A DNA stretch of 64,000 nt from Caulobacter segnis (GTDB lineage: Bacteria > Pseudomonadota > Alphaproteobacteria > Caulobacterales > Caulobacteraceae): NCBI RefSeq assembly GCF_003243465.1, contig NZ_QFQZ01000010.1:11812-75811 (forward strand). The letters are read 5' to 3'. The notes under the pieces were generated by a model, which saw only the letters and a list, made by a program, of their open reading frames with translations, ran no database searches and was not told the origin of the DNA. The position numbers were made by a program, and so were the translations under genes. Positions 47,098 through 56,139 of the stretch are shown in pieces; position 1 is the stretch's first letter; every line of letters begins with the position of its first letter.

Positions 47098-47466
47098 ATG
47101 TCCCTGCCCGTTCCGCGCAAGATCAACCGGTTGGGCCTGGCCGTCTTTCTCGCCGCCGTCGCCTTCACGCTCTACGCGGCCCTGGCGCCCGGCGACGACT
47201 CCAAGGGCCTGATCCCGTGGGACAAGGCCAAGCACTTCATCGTCTTCTACGGCCTGACCTTCCTGGCGACCCTGGCCCTGCCCAAGAGCCGATGGTGGAA
47301 GATCGCGGTGGTGCTGCTGGGCTTCGGGGTCGCCATCGAGATCCTGCAAGGCCTGCCGATCATCGGCCGCGACGCCGATATCCTGGACGTGGTCGCCGAC
47401 ACCTGCGGTATCGGTTTCTTCCTCGGCCCGATCCTCGTGGCCCGCTGGTTCCTTCCCCAGGACTGA
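47098..47466 (+). CDS. VanZ-like membrane protein
   Basis: A 122-residue VanZ-family protein with four hydrophobic segments: LGLAVFLAAVAFTLYAALAP, HFIVFYGLTFLATLAL, WKIAVVLLGFGVAIEILQGL and DTCGIGFFLGPILVARWFL. The family signature WDKAKHFIVFYGLTFL and the polar RDADILDVVADT segment match VanZ-like proteins, whose namesake raises teicoplanin resistance; the function of small bacterial members is unknown. The ATG at 47098 follows the end of the type D palindrome by about 18 bp. Confidence 0.85.
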   Translation: MSLPVPRKINRLGLAVFLAAVAFTLYAALAPGDDSKGLIPWDKAKHFIVFYGLTFLATLALPKSRWWKIAVVLLGFGVAIEILQGLPIIGRDADILDVVADTCGIGFFLGPILVARWFLPQD

Positions 47467-47515
47467 CCCTCACCCGCGACACTCCATACCTTGACTCTCG
47501 CCTTGCTTGGCGCGA

Positions 47516-47530
47516 GAACAAAAATAGAAC
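47516..47530 (+). promoter_or_regulatory. LexA box upstream of imuA
   Basis: GAAC, spacer AAAAATA, GAAC: an exact match to the alphaproteobacterial LexA box GAAC-N7-GAAC, ending 12 bp upstream of the chosen imuA start. It indicates SOS control of the imuA-imuB-dnaE2 operon, as known for this mutasome. Confidence 0.92.
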
Positions 47531-47542
47531 ATGGAGTGTGGA

Positions 47543-48328
47543 ATGGCCGGATCGCGCGAGGCGCGTCTTGCGGCCCTGAGAGGCCGGATCGCCGCGATCG
47601 AAGCGGGGACTCGGACTCCGACTCCGGTCCTGCCGTTCGGCGATCCAGCCATCGACGGCTGCTTTCCGGGCGGCGGCCTGCCGCTGGGCGCCTGGCACGA
47701 GGTGGTCGGCGCGGGGCTGGAGGGCGAGACCGGCGCGGCCCCGGCGGCCTTCGCCAGCCTGCTGATGAAGCCCCTGGTTGCGACCGGCGTCGTGGTCTGG
47801 GTGGCGCGGCGCAGCGACCTGTTCGCGCCGGGGCTTGCGGGGCTGGGCTTCCCCGCCCGGCGGCTGATCCAGGTCCGCGCCCGCGACGAGGCCGAGGTGC
47901 TGTCGGTGCTGGAGGACGCGCTGTCGACGGAGGGCGTCGCCGCGGCGGTCGGCGAGGCCGAGGCGCCGGACCTGACCGCCGGTCGCCGGCTGCAGTTGGC
48001 CTGCGAGAAGCGCGGCGGCCTTGGGCTGCTGCTGCATCGTCGTCCGTATGGCGGCCGCGCGGGGGAGGGGCCTCGGACGGTGTCCGGCTCGGCCTCGTTC
48101 AGCCGCTGGCGGATCGCGCCCCAGCCCAGCGGGCCGCCGCCCGACGACATTGGCCTGGGCCCGCCACGCTGGCGGGTCGAACTCAAGCGCTGCCGGGGCG
48201 GACGTCCCGGCGGTTGGATCTTGGAAGCGCAGGAGGCCGGCCATGGCCCGCATCCTTTCCGTCTGGTGTCCCAACTGGCCGATCACGACGTGGCGCCGGC
48301 GGAACCCGGGTGGCGCGAAGCCGGGTGA
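47543..48328 (+). CDS. imuA: SOS mutasome accessory protein ImuA
   Basis: A 261-residue ImuA, a RecA-fold protein that works with ImuB and DnaE2 in damage-induced mutagenesis. The N-terminal part has LAALRGRIAAIEAGTRTP then PVLPFGDPAIDGCFPGGGLP near residue 32 and GAWHEVVG, the typical ImuA start; ASFSRWRIAPQPSG near 190 and WRVELKRCRGGRPGGWILEA near 214 are also characteristic. I chose ATG 47543 because GGAG lies at 47533-47536; an ATG at 47531 abuts the LexA box. The 3' end overlaps imuB by 86 bp in another frame. Confidence 0.92.
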   Translation: MAGSREARLAALRGRIAAIEAGTRTPTPVLPFGDPAIDGCFPGGGLPLGAWHEVVGAGLEGETGAAPAAFASLLMKPLVATGVVVWVARRSDLFAPGLAGLGFPARRLIQVRARDEAEVLSVLEDALSTEGVAAAVGEAEAPDLTAGRRLQLACEKRGGLGLLLHRRPYGGRAGEGPRTVSGSASFSRWRIAPQPSGPPPDDIGLGPPRWRVELKRCRGGRPGGWILEAQEAGHGPHPFRLVSQLADHDVAPAEPGWREAG

Positions 48329-49898
48329 CACAGGCCCCCTCCGCGCCTGCGGCGCTCCTCCCCCGGAGGGGGAAGAAGTCCGCCGCTCCCCTTCTTCCCC
48401 CTCTGGGGGAGGAGGATGCGCAGCATCCGGAGGGGGCAAGTCGCCGTCCGAGCCCCCCCTCGCCCTCCTCGTCTCCGAACGCGGAACCCGCCGCCTCGCC
48501 GCCGTCGACGAGCGGGCGCGGGCCCTTGGCCTGTTCCCCGGCCAGAAGGCCGCCGACGCCCTGGCGCTGGTCCCGGACCTCGTCACCTACGACCACGATC
48601 CCGCCGCCGACCGCGCGGCGCTGGAGGCGCTGTGCGACTGGTGCGTGCGGTTCTCGCCGGCCGTGGCGATCGACGGGGACGACGGCCTGTTGCTGGACAT
48701 CACCGGGACCGACCACCTGTGGGGCGGGGAAGAGGCCATGCTGGTCGACCTCGTCGCGCGGCTGGCGCGCTGGGGCGTGCCGGCGCGAGCGGCGATCGCC
48801 GACACGGCCGGGGCGGCCTGGGGTCTGGCGCGCCATGGCGAGGACCTGGCCGTCGTTCCGCCCGGCGGCCAGCGCGAGGCCCTGGCCGACCTGCCCGTCG
48901 CGACCCTGCGCCTGGACGAGGCGGCCGAGGCCCAGCTGCCGCGCCTGGGGCTGCATCGCGTCGGCCAGCTGTACGGCCTGCCGCGCGCCCAGTTGGCCAA
49001 GCGCTTTGGCCTCGCCTTCACCACGCGGCTGGACCAAGCCCTGGGCGCGGCGAGCGAGGCCCTGACCTTTCGCCGGCCGGCCACGCCGTGGTTCGACCGC
49101 CTGGCCTTCTTCGAGCCGATCAGCGCGCCCGAGGACTTGGCCCGGGTGGCCGCCGACGCGCTTGAGCTGATCTGCGCCCGGCTGGAGGCCGAGGGGCGCG
49201 GGGCCAAGCGCTTCGAGGTCGTGTTCCACCGCCTGGACGGGCAGGCCTTGCCGGTGCGTGCGGGTCTGGCGCGGATCGGCCGCGACGCCAAGCGGCTGGC
49301 CAAGCTGGTCGTTCCCAAGCTGGACAAGGTGGATCCGGGCTTCGGGATCGAGGTCGTCACCGTCCATGCCGCCGGGGTCGAGCCCCTGGCCGCCGTGCAG
49401 AACGGGCTGGACAGCACGGCGGGCGCCGGCCTCGACGAGACCCTGGCGCCGCTGATCGACCGGCTGGTCAACCGCCTGGGCGAGGCGCGCGTCTGGCGGG
49501 CCGATCCGTACGAGAGCCACGTGCCCGAACGCTCGGTGGTCCGCGCCGCGCCCTTGGACCCGCCGCCGACCGCGGCCTGGGACCCCGACCGCCCGCGCCC
49601 GGTGCGCCTGTTCAAGCGCCCCGAGGCGATCACGGCCTTGGCCAAGGTGCCCGACGACCCGCCGGTGTCCTTCACCTGGCGGGGTCGGTCCCACCGCGTC
49701 CGCCGCGCCGAGGGGCCCGAGCGCATCGCCCAGGAATGGTGGCGCGCGGGCGTCGCCGAGGGCGAGACCGGCCCCGGCAAGATCCGCGACTACTACCGCG
49801 TCGAGGACGAGGCCGGCGGGCGATACTGGATCTTCCGGCAGGGACTGTTTGGCGGCGACGAGGCGCCGAAGTGGTGGATCCATGGTTTGTTTGGTTAG
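48243..49898 (+). CDS. imuB: ImuB, catalytically inactive Y-family polymerase homologue, with an in-frame palindromic insert
   Basis: A 551-residue ImuB, which links DnaE2 to the beta clamp in SOS mutagenesis but lacks polymerase activity. After ILSVWCPNWPITTWRRRNPG (residues 4-23) comes an unusual Gly/Pro/Ser-rich segment encoded by a palindromic repeat (residues ~31-65, e.g. RACGAPPPEGEEVRRSPSSP); the family sequence resumes at LALLVSERGTRRLAAVDERA. Then DLVTYDHDPAADRAALEALC, DGDDGLLLDITGTDHLWGGE near 157, RPATPWFDRLAFFEPI near 278 and a C-terminal DUF6504-like domain (IRDYYRVEDEAGGRYWIFRQ). GGAGG precedes the ATG. The protein is about 34 residues longer than expected because of the insert. 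Confidence 0.93.
   Translation: MARILSVWCPNWPITTWRRRNPGGAKPGDTGPLRACGAPPPEGEEVRRSPSSPSGGGGCAASGGGKSPSEPPLALLVSERGTRRLAAVDERARALGLFPGQKAADALALVPDLVTYDHDPAADRAALEALCDWCVRFSPAVAIDGDDGLLLDITGTDHLWGGEEAMLVDLVARLARWGVPARAAIADTAGAAWGLARHGEDLAVVPPGGQREALADLPVATLRLDEAAEAQLPRLGLHRVGQLYGLPRAQLAKRFGLAFTTRLDQALGAASEALTFRRPATPWFDRLAFFEPISAPEDLARVAADALELICARLEAEGRGAKRFEVVFHRLDGQALPVRAGLARIGRDAKRLAKLVVPKLDKVDPGFGIEVVTVHAAGVEPLAAVQNGLDSTAGAGLDETLAPLIDRLVNRLGEARVWRADPYESHVPERSVVRAAPLDPPPTAAWDPDRPRPVRLFKRPEAITALAKVPDDPPVSFTWRGRSHRVRRAEGPERIAQEWWRAGVAEGETGPGKIRDYYRVEDEAGGRYWIFRQGLFGGDEAPKWWIHGLFG
48335..48436. repeat. Compound palindromic repeat, type B, copy 1, inside imuB
   Basis: Ends CCCCCTCCG and CGGAGGGGG are exact inverted repeats; inside are hairpins GCGCCTGCGGCGC and GATGCGCAGCATC and long complementary G/C blocks. 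The length is 102 bp, a multiple of three, with no stop in the imuB frame. A 26-base block (48390-48415) matches 49963-49988 of copy 2 with three differences. Confidence 0.88.
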
Positions 49899-49907
49899 CG
49901 CCGTAGG

Positions 49908-50012
49908 CCCCCACCGGACCTGCTTCGCAGGTCGTCCGCCCCCAAAGGGGGCAGAAGGATCACCTTCCTCCCCCTTTGGGGGAGGGGGACCGGCGAACGC
50001 CGGTGGAGGGGG
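49908..50012. repeat. Compound palindromic repeat, type B, copy 2, before dnaE2
   Basis: Outer arms CCCCCACCGG and CCGGTGGAGGGGG, small hairpins ACCTGCTTCGCAGGT and CCGGCGAACGCCGG, and central blocks CCCCCAAAGGGGG and CCCCCTTTGGGGG. It has the same layout as the copy inside imuB. Its right end (GGAGG) is positioned as the dnaE2 ribosome-binding site. Confidence 0.88.
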
Positions 50013-50018
50013 CTCGTC

Positions 50019-53000
50019 ATGAAGAAACCCGCCTACGCCGAGCTCCAGACCACCAGCAACTTCTCCTTCCTGCGCGGCGCCTCGCACGCGGAGGAGCTGG
50101 CCATCGCCGCCGAGGCGCTGGGGCTGAAGGCTGTCGGCATCGCCGATCGCAACAGCCTGGCCGGGGTCGTGCGCGCCTGGACGGCGGCCAAGCAACGCCA
50201 GGTCCGGGTGCTGACCGGCTGCCGGCTGGACTTCATGGACGGGACGCCCAGCCTGATCTGCTACCCGAGCGACCGCGAGGCCTTCGCGCGCCTGACGCGC
50301 CTGCTGACCCTGGGCCAGCGCAGGGCCGAGAAGGGCCAGTGCCACCTGAGCTGGACGGATTTCCTGGACCACGCCGACGGGCAGATCGGCCTGATCGTCC
50401 CGCCCCGGACGCTGGACGAGGCCTTCGAGCGCGACCTGACCCGCATGGCCGGCGATCTCTCCGGACGGTCCTGGCTGGCGGCCAGCCGCGCCTACGCCGC
50501 CCAGGACCTGAAGCGGCTGGCCCGGCTCGACGCCCTGGGACGGGCGGCCGGCGCGCCGATCGTGGCCACCAACGACGTGCTCTATCACGGCCCTGAGCGG
50601 CGGCCGCTGCAGGACGTCATCACCTGCGTGCGCGAGCATTGCACGATCCACGAGGCCGGCTTCCGGCTGGAGGTCAACGCCGAGCGCCACCTGAAGTCGG
50701 CGGACGAGATGGCCCGCCTGTTCGAGCGCTGGCCGCGCGCGGTCGAGCGCACCGTCGAGATCGTCGAGCGGATCGGCTTCGACCTCGGCCAGATCAAGGA
50801 GCAGTACCCCGACGAGCCGGTGCCGCCCGGCAAGTCGGCGATGCAGCACCTGACCGACCTGACCTGGCAAGGCGCGGCCTGGCGCTATCCGAACGGCGTG
50901 CCGGACAAGGTGAAGGCCCAGCTCGAGGAAGAGCTGCGGCTCATCGCCAAGATGGACTATCCCAACTACTTCATCACCGTGCACGACATCGTGCGCGAGG
51001 CGCGGAAAATGGGCATCCTGTGCCAGGGGCGCGGCTCGGCGGCCAATTCCTCGGTCTGCTACTGCCTGGGCGTGACGGCGATCGACCCGACCGAGCACCG
51101 CCTGCTGTTCACCCGCTTCATCTCCGAGAACCGCGGCGAGCCGCCGGACATCGACGTCGACTTCGAGCACGAGCGGCGCGAGGAGGTGATGCAGTATGTC
51201 TATGAGCGCTACGGCCGCGACTACGCCGCCATCTGCGGGACGGTGATCCACTACCGCCCGCGCAGCGCCATCCGCGACGTCGGCAAGGCCCTGGGCCTGA
51301 CCGAGGACGTCACGTCACTGCTGGCCGGCACGGTCTGGGGCAGCTGGGGCGATGGTTTGCCCGAGGAGCACCTGCGCAACGCCGGCCTTGATCCCACCGC
51401 GCCGGAGATCGCCCGCGCCGTGGCCCTGGCCACCGAGCTGCTGAAGTTCCCGCGTCACCTGTCGCAGCACGTCGGCGGTTTCATTCTGACCAAGCGGCGG
51501 CTGGACGAGATCGTGCCGATCGGCAACGCGGCCATGAAGGACCGCACCTTCATCGAGTGGGACAAGGACGACATCGACAGCCTGTCCCTGATGAAGGTCG
51601 ATATCCTGGCCCTGGGCATGCTGAGCGCCATCCAGCGGGCGATGGGTATGCTGCGGCAGGACCACGGCCAGGCCTGGCTGCAGGATCTGGCCGACATCCC
51701 GAAAGAGGTCCCCGGCGTCTACGACATGCTGTGCAAGGCCGACAGCGTCGGGGTGTTCCAGGTCGAGAGCCGGGCCCAGATGTCGATGCTGCCGCGCCTG
51801 AAGCCGCGCGAGTTCTACGACCTGGTCATCGAGGTGGCGATCGTCCGTCCCGGCCCGATCCAGGGCGACATGGTCCATCCGTATCTAAAGCGCAAGAACG
51901 GGATCGAGCCGGTGGAATGGCCCGCGCCCTCGCCGGAGCACGGTCCCGAGGACGAGCTGAAGGGCATCCTGGGCAAGACCTTCGGCGTGCCGCTGTTCCA
52001 GGAGCAGGCCATGAGCCTGGCCATCGAAGCGGCCAAGTTCACGCCCGACGAGGCCGACGGCCTGCGCAAGGCCATGGCCACCTTCCGCAACCTCGGCACG
52101 CCGGCCGAGTACCGCGACAAGTTCGTCGAGGGCATGGTCCGGCGCGGCTACCAGCGCGACTTCGCCGAGCGGTGCTTCAAGCAGATCGAGGGCTTCGGCC
52201 ACTACGGCTTTCCGGAGAGCCACGCGGCCAGCTTCGCCAAGCTCGTCTATGTCTCGGCCTGGATCAAATGGGCTTGGCCGGACGTGTTCTGCGCGGCCCT
52301 GATCAACTCCCAGCCGATGGGCTTCTACCAGCCGGCCCAGCTGGTCCGTGACGCGCGCGAGCACGGGGTCGAGGTGTTGCCGCCGGACATCCTGGCCAGC
52401 GACTGGGACTGCACGCTGGAGAAGGGTCGCGCCTATGAGGGCTTCCGGCCCCGCGCCGACAAGATCGCCGACGACGCCAACCGCCAGAACTGGAAGGCCG
52501 TCCGCCTGGGCTTCCGCCAGATCAAGGGCCTGAAGAAGGCCGACGTCGCGGTGCTGGCCAAGGCCCGCGCGGAGGGCGCCCGCACGCCCGGGGAGTTCGC
52601 GCAAGGCGGCGTCCCGCAGAAGGCGCTGGAGCTGCTGGCCGAAGCCGACGCCTTCGCCGGCGTGGGCCTCTCGCGGCGCGAGGCGCTGTGGGCGGTCAAG
52701 GGGCTGAAGGGCGAGCACAAGGCCCCGGTCCAGGCCCCGCTGCTGGCCGGCCTGCCGCTGTTCGAGGACAGGGTGGCCCTGCCGGCCATGGCCGCGCCGC
52801 AGGACGTGGCCGAGGACTATCGCACCACCAGTCTCTCGTTGAAGGCCCACCCGATCGGCTTCTACCGGCCGATGCTGCAACGGCGCGGGGTGATCACGGC
52901 CGAGCGGCTATCGACGCTGAAGGACGGCGCGCGGGTGTCGGTGGCGGGGCTTGTCCTGATCCGCCAGCGGCCGGGCACGGCCAAGGGCGTGGTGTTCGTG

Positions 53001-53264
53001 ACCCTGGAGGACGAGACCGGCGTCGCCAACGCCGTGGTCTGGAAGGACCGCTTCGAGGCCGACCGCAACTTGGTGATGACCGCCTCGTTCCTGGTCGTCC
53101 ACGGCCGCGTGCAGCGCGCCGACGGCGTGATCCACGTGGTGGCCGAGGGATTCACCGACCTCTCGGCGCACCTTTCCAGCCTGAGGGACGAGCCGGGGGC
53201 TCCGGCGCCGCGCGTGCGGCAGAAGGTGTCCGGCCGGCTGTTAAGGAGCCGGGATTTCCATTGA
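50019..53264 (+). CDS. dnaE2: Error-prone DNA polymerase DnaE2
   Basis: A 1081-residue C-family polymerase, the translesion polymerase of the SOS mutasome. It has an N-terminal PHP domain ([20 protein letters not shown] near residue 6, with Asn where active PHP domains have His), the palm with [20 protein letters not shown] near 336 and catalytic Asp in [20 protein letters not shown] near 372, the fingers/tau-like region, and a C-terminal OB fold ([20 protein letters not shown] near 970). The length and the short C-terminus distinguish it from replicative DnaE1. It is the third gene of the LexA-controlled imuA-imuB-dnaE2 operon; its Shine-Dalgarno comes from the adjoining palindrome. Confidence 0.97.
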   Translation: MKKPAYAELQTTSNFSFLRGASHAEELAIAAEALGLKAVGIADRNSLAGVVRAWTAAKQRQVRVLTGCRLDFMDGTPSLICYPSDREAFARLTRLLTLGQRRAEKGQCHLSWTDFLDHADGQIGLIVPPRTLDEAFERDLTRMAGDLSGRSWLAASRAYAAQDLKRLARLDALGRAAGAPIVATNDVLYHGPERRPLQDVITCVREHCTIHEAGFRLEVNAERHLKSADEMARLFERWPRAVERTVEIVERIGFDLGQIKEQYPDEPVPPGKSAMQHLTDLTWQGAAWRYPNGVPDKVKAQLEEELRLIAKMDYPNYFITVHDIVREARKMGILCQGRGSAANSSVCYCLGVTAIDPTEHRLLFTRFISENRGEPPDIDVDFEHERREEVMQYVYERYGRDYAAICGTVIHYRPRSAIRDVGKALGLTEDVTSLLAGTVWGSWGDGLPEEHLRNAGLDPTAPEIARAVALATELLKFPRHLSQHVGGFILTKRRLDEIVPIGNAAMKDRTFIEWDKDDIDSLSLMKVDILALGMLSAIQRAMGMLRQDHGQAWLQDLADIPKEVPGVYDMLCKADSVGVFQVESRAQMSMLPRLKPREFYDLVIEVAIVRPGPIQGDMVHPYLKRKNGIEPVEWPAPSPEHGPEDELKGILGKTFGVPLFQEQAMSLAIEAAKFTPDEADGLRKAMATFRNLGTPAEYRDKFVEGMVRRGYQRDFAERCFKQIEGFGHYGFPESHAASFAKLVYVSAWIKWAWPDVFCAALINSQPMGFYQPAQLVRDAREHGVEVLPPDILASDWDCTLEKGRAYEGFRPRADKIADDANRQNWKAVRLGFRQIKGLKKADVAVLAKARAEGARTPGEFAQGGVPQKALELLAEADAFAGVGLSRREALWAVKGLKGEHKAPVQAPLLAGLPLFEDRVALPAMAAPQDVAEDYRTTSLSLKAHPIGFYRPMLQRRGVITAERLSTLKDGARVSVAGLVLIRQRPGTAKGVVFVTLEDETGVANAVVWKDRFEADRNLVMTASFLVVHGRVQRADGVIHVVAEGFTDLSAHLSSLRDEPGAPAPRVRQKVSGRLLRSRDFH

Positions 53265-53271
53265 GCGCCGG

Positions 53272-54282
53272 TTAGCGCGCGGGGCGCGCGCTCACCTCGG
53301 CCAGGAAATCCCGGATCGCGGCCAAAACGGGCGCGGGCTGATTGGCCTGCATATAGTGGTTGGAGTCCGGCACGGTGATGTTCCGCCCTCGGCTGGAGCG
53401 GGCGGCCAGCGCCGCATGTCCGCGCTTCAGAACCGCCTCGACGGATTGGTTGAAGGCGTCGGACGCGCCCGGCGTCGGCGGGAAGGCGGTGCGCGTCAGG
53501 ACGAGCAGGGGCAGGTCACCCCAGTCCTTTTGCGGCCCCTTGTCCTCGTCGATATGGCCATACTCCGAGGCGATCGTCTCCCACCGCTCAGGGCGCTGGT
53601 AGACAGGCAGCATCCGCGCCGCCTCGTCGCGCGTGTAATAGGGCAGGTTCGCCCTGAAACAGTCTTGCGGAGCCTCCAGCGTTATCTCGTGACCGCGGGC
53701 CTTGGCCGCGCAGTTCGACCATTTCGCATAGGCCTTGTCTCGCAAGCTGTCGAACAGCGCCTGGTCGGGCGCGGACAGGTTCAGGTCGTCCTGGCCGTAG
53801 AACCCCGGATCCACCAGCACCATGCCGGCGACGTCAGCCGGGAAGCGCTCGTAGTAGTAGGGGGCGTAGCGTCCGCCGATCGAATGCCCGATCAGCACCA
53901 CCGGCGTGCGCACGCCGGCCTTGCGCAGCAGGGCGTGCAGGTCGTCGGTGACGTTCTTGGGCGTGCGGGGCTGGTCCGAGGCCGGGCTCTGGCCATAACC
54001 CGCACGGTCGTAGAAGCAGGTCCGGTTGGTCTTGCTGAGATCGGCCTGGATGTACTGCCAGTCCAGGATCGTTCCGCCCAGGCCCTGTTCGAAGACCAGG
54101 GTCGGCGCGCCCTCGCCGATGCAGACCATGTTCAGCCGCCGGCCGCCCCCGATGTCGATCAGGCGCCGGTCGAGCAGCTCCGGACTGCTGCCGGCGGTCA
54201 TTTTCGGCGGCGTTTCCCGCGCCAGCGCCAGGGACGGCAGCAGGGCCGTCAGAGCCAGGACGCAAATAGGAAGATGACGCAC
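53272..54282 (-). CDS. Secreted alpha/beta-hydrolase
   Basis: A 336-residue alpha/beta hydrolase with a signal peptide (ICVLALTALLPSLALA). Core segments are GEGAPTLVFEQGLGGTILDW near residue 55, RTCFYDRAGYGQSPASDQP near 87, the nucleophile elbow VVLIGHSIGGRYAPYYYE near 130 (Ser) and the catalytic His in VPDSNHYMQANQP near the C-terminus. The substrate is unknown; an esterase or lipase-like role is likely. I chose the GTG at 54282, preceded by GGGAGG; a TTG 18 bp upstream is possible. It is convergent with dnaE2. Confidence 0.88.
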   Translation of the reverse strand: MRHLPICVLALTALLPSLALARETPPKMTAGSSPELLDRRLIDIGGGRRLNMVCIGEGAPTLVFEQGLGGTILDWQYIQADLSKTNRTCFYDRAGYGQSPASDQPRTPKNVTDDLHALLRKAGVRTPVVLIGHSIGGRYAPYYYERFPADVAGMVLVDPGFYGQDDLNLSAPDQALFDSLRDKAYAKWSNCAAKARGHEITLEAPQDCFRANLPYYTRDEAARMLPVYQRPERWETIASEYGHIDEDKGPQKDWGDLPLLVLTRTAFPPTPGASDAFNQSVEAVLKRGHAALAARSSRGRNITVPDSNHYMQANQPAPVLAAIRDFLAEVSARPAR

Positions 54283-54479
54283 CAGGAGCCTCCCAATCAA
54301 CCTCCGGTGAAGCTTTTCCGAGGATGCGGCGATTCGATGGCGTGTCCGGCGGGCGCGGCCCGGGGGGGCTCGTCACAACGCTGCGCGAAAAAGGGTTGCC
54401 AATCTCGGTGATCGAAACGCAACCTTGGGTGGAATGTGCATCGGGCGCTCTCACGACGCCACAAACCCCGGGGGGAAAG

Positions 54480-56003
54480 ATGGAGTGGCTTTCGCGCGTG
54501 CTCGTCGCCTTGGTGGTCATGGTGATGGGCCAGTCGGCCGTCGCGGCGGATCGCTGGCTGAAGGCGACCACTCCGCACTTCAACGTCTACGGCGCGATCG
54601 ACGAGCCCGAGCTGAGGGAGGCCGCGTCCGACCTCGAGCGCTATCACCGGCTGCTGGCCGGGGTGATGCGCGTGGAGGACAAGCCCCAGGCCGCCCGTCT
54701 CGACATCTATCTGGTGGCCCAGCGCGACGATCTGGAGAAGGTCGAGCCCGAGGTCGACGCGGTGGGCTTCTATCGCGCCGGGCCCGGCGGCCGCGCCGCC
54801 CTGGCGACCTGGAACGCCAGCGATCGCGAGCAGGCCCGTCATGTGCTGCAGCACGAGTATGCGCACCACTTCATGGCGCAGAACTTCGCCTGGCCCTATC
54901 CGCTGTGGTTCCGTGAAGGCTTCGCCGAGTATTTCGGCGCGACCGTGGAGCGGGGCGACAAGCTGCAGCTGGGCGGGCCGGTGGCGACGCGGGTTCCCTC
55001 GCTGGAGCGGCAGTCCTGGATCACCCTGGACGCGCTGCTCGACGCGCGGATGGATTCGCCCCGGCTGGGCATGGTCTACGCCCAAGGCTGGCTGCTGACC
55101 CACTATCTGTTGGGCGATCCGGAGCGAGCCGGGCAGTTGCGGGCCTATTTCGCCGCCTTGCGCGCCGGCCAGCCCGAGCCGGACGCCTTCGTCGCCGCCT
55201 TCAAGACCGACAAGACCTCGCTGCAGCGACAGCTGACCAGCTACGCCAAGTCCGGCATGACCATGACGGTCGTTCCTGTCGCTCCCCTGGTCGCCGAGGA
55301 CGTGACGGTCACCGCCCTGTCGCCGGCCTATGGCGACCTGATGCTCGACTCGCTGCGCCTGATCCGGGGGCGTCGCGGCGAGACCGACCGGCAGGCCTCG
55401 GACATCGTCAAGGCCATCGCCGCCAAGGCCGCCAGATATCCCGACGACCCGTTCGCGACCCGCACCCTGGCTCATGCCCAGCAGGCTTTCGGCGATCCCA
55501 CCGTGGCGGTCGAGCTGCTGAAGGGAACCCCGGCGCTGCAGACCGATCCCTACGCCCAGTATCTGCTCGGCGTGGCCTGGCAGACGGTCGGCCGGCGCGA
55601 TCCAGCCCGGTTGGCCGAGACGTCCGGCGAGTCCAGGAAGGCGCTGGCGCGGGCCCTGAAGCTGGACCCGACCTTCTATCCGGCCCTGTACCGCTATGCC
55701 CGCACCCAGCCGCAGGACAGCGACGCCGCCCTGGACGCGCTGGTCGGGGCGCATCTGCTGGCCCCGCAGGTGGAGCAGATCCGGATCGACGCCGTGATCG
55801 CCCTGCTGGGCAAGGGCGAGTACGACAGCGCCGCCGGCCTGATCGCGCCCCTGGCCCAGTCGCCGCACCTGAGCCTCAATGTGGCGGTGGCCCAGGTCCT
55901 TCGCGAGAAGGCCATCGCCCATCAGGGGGCGGGCGCCGATCAGGCCTTGGTCGCCGAGGCGCGCAAGCGGCTGGAAGTCCTGACGGCGGCCGCCAAGGGC
56001 TGA
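54480..56003 (+). CDS. Secreted zinc-metallopeptidase-like protein with TPR-like repeats
   Basis: A 507-residue exported protein (signal peptide VLVALVVMVMGQSAVAA). The N-terminal half resembles DUF1570/MA-clan peptidases: RWLKATTPHFNVYGAIDEPE near residue 24, then the zinc motif LQHEYAHHFMAQNFAWPYPL near 125 (HExxH) and WFREGFAEYFGAT with the third ligand Glu. The C-terminal half is helical and TPR-like (FATRTLAHAQQAFGDPTVAV, DPYAQYLLGVAWQTVGRRDP and TFYPALYRYARTQPQ). GGGGGAAAG precedes the ATG. The motif is intact, so it is probably an active peptidase; its substrate is unknown. Confidence 0.82.
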   Translation: MEWLSRVLVALVVMVMGQSAVAADRWLKATTPHFNVYGAIDEPELREAASDLERYHRLLAGVMRVEDKPQAARLDIYLVAQRDDLEKVEPEVDAVGFYRAGPGGRAALATWNASDREQARHVLQHEYAHHFMAQNFAWPYPLWFREGFAEYFGATVERGDKLQLGGPVATRVPSLERQSWITLDALLDARMDSPRLGMVYAQGWLLTHYLLGDPERAGQLRAYFAALRAGQPEPDAFVAAFKTDKTSLQRQLTSYAKSGMTMTVVPVAPLVAEDVTVTALSPAYGDLMLDSLRLIRGRRGETDRQASDIVKAIAAKAARYPDDPFATRTLAHAQQAFGDPTVAVELLKGTPALQTDPYAQYLLGVAWQTVGRRDPARLAETSGESRKALARALKLDPTFYPALYRYARTQPQDSDAALDALVGAHLLAPQVEQIRIDAVIALLGKGEYDSAAGLIAPLAQSPHLSLNVAVAQVLREKAIAHQGAGADQALVAEARKRLEVLTAAAKG

Positions 56004-56139
56004 AGGCTTTCGGCCTCATGCTCTAGCCGTGGGCCTTGCGAGGAGGGATCGGACGTGAGCGCAGCGCGAGCCCACGCCCGACCTTTGTTCCGCGAGCGCG
56101 CTCGAGCGGTTTAACCGCCCATGCTAAACCTGACGCGCT

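Noticed and set aside
48183..51251. A 1022-codon open frame antisense to imuB and dnaE2
   Set aside because: Shadow of two well-supported genes; there are no recognisable domains and its residue content is typical of antisense GC-rich DNA.
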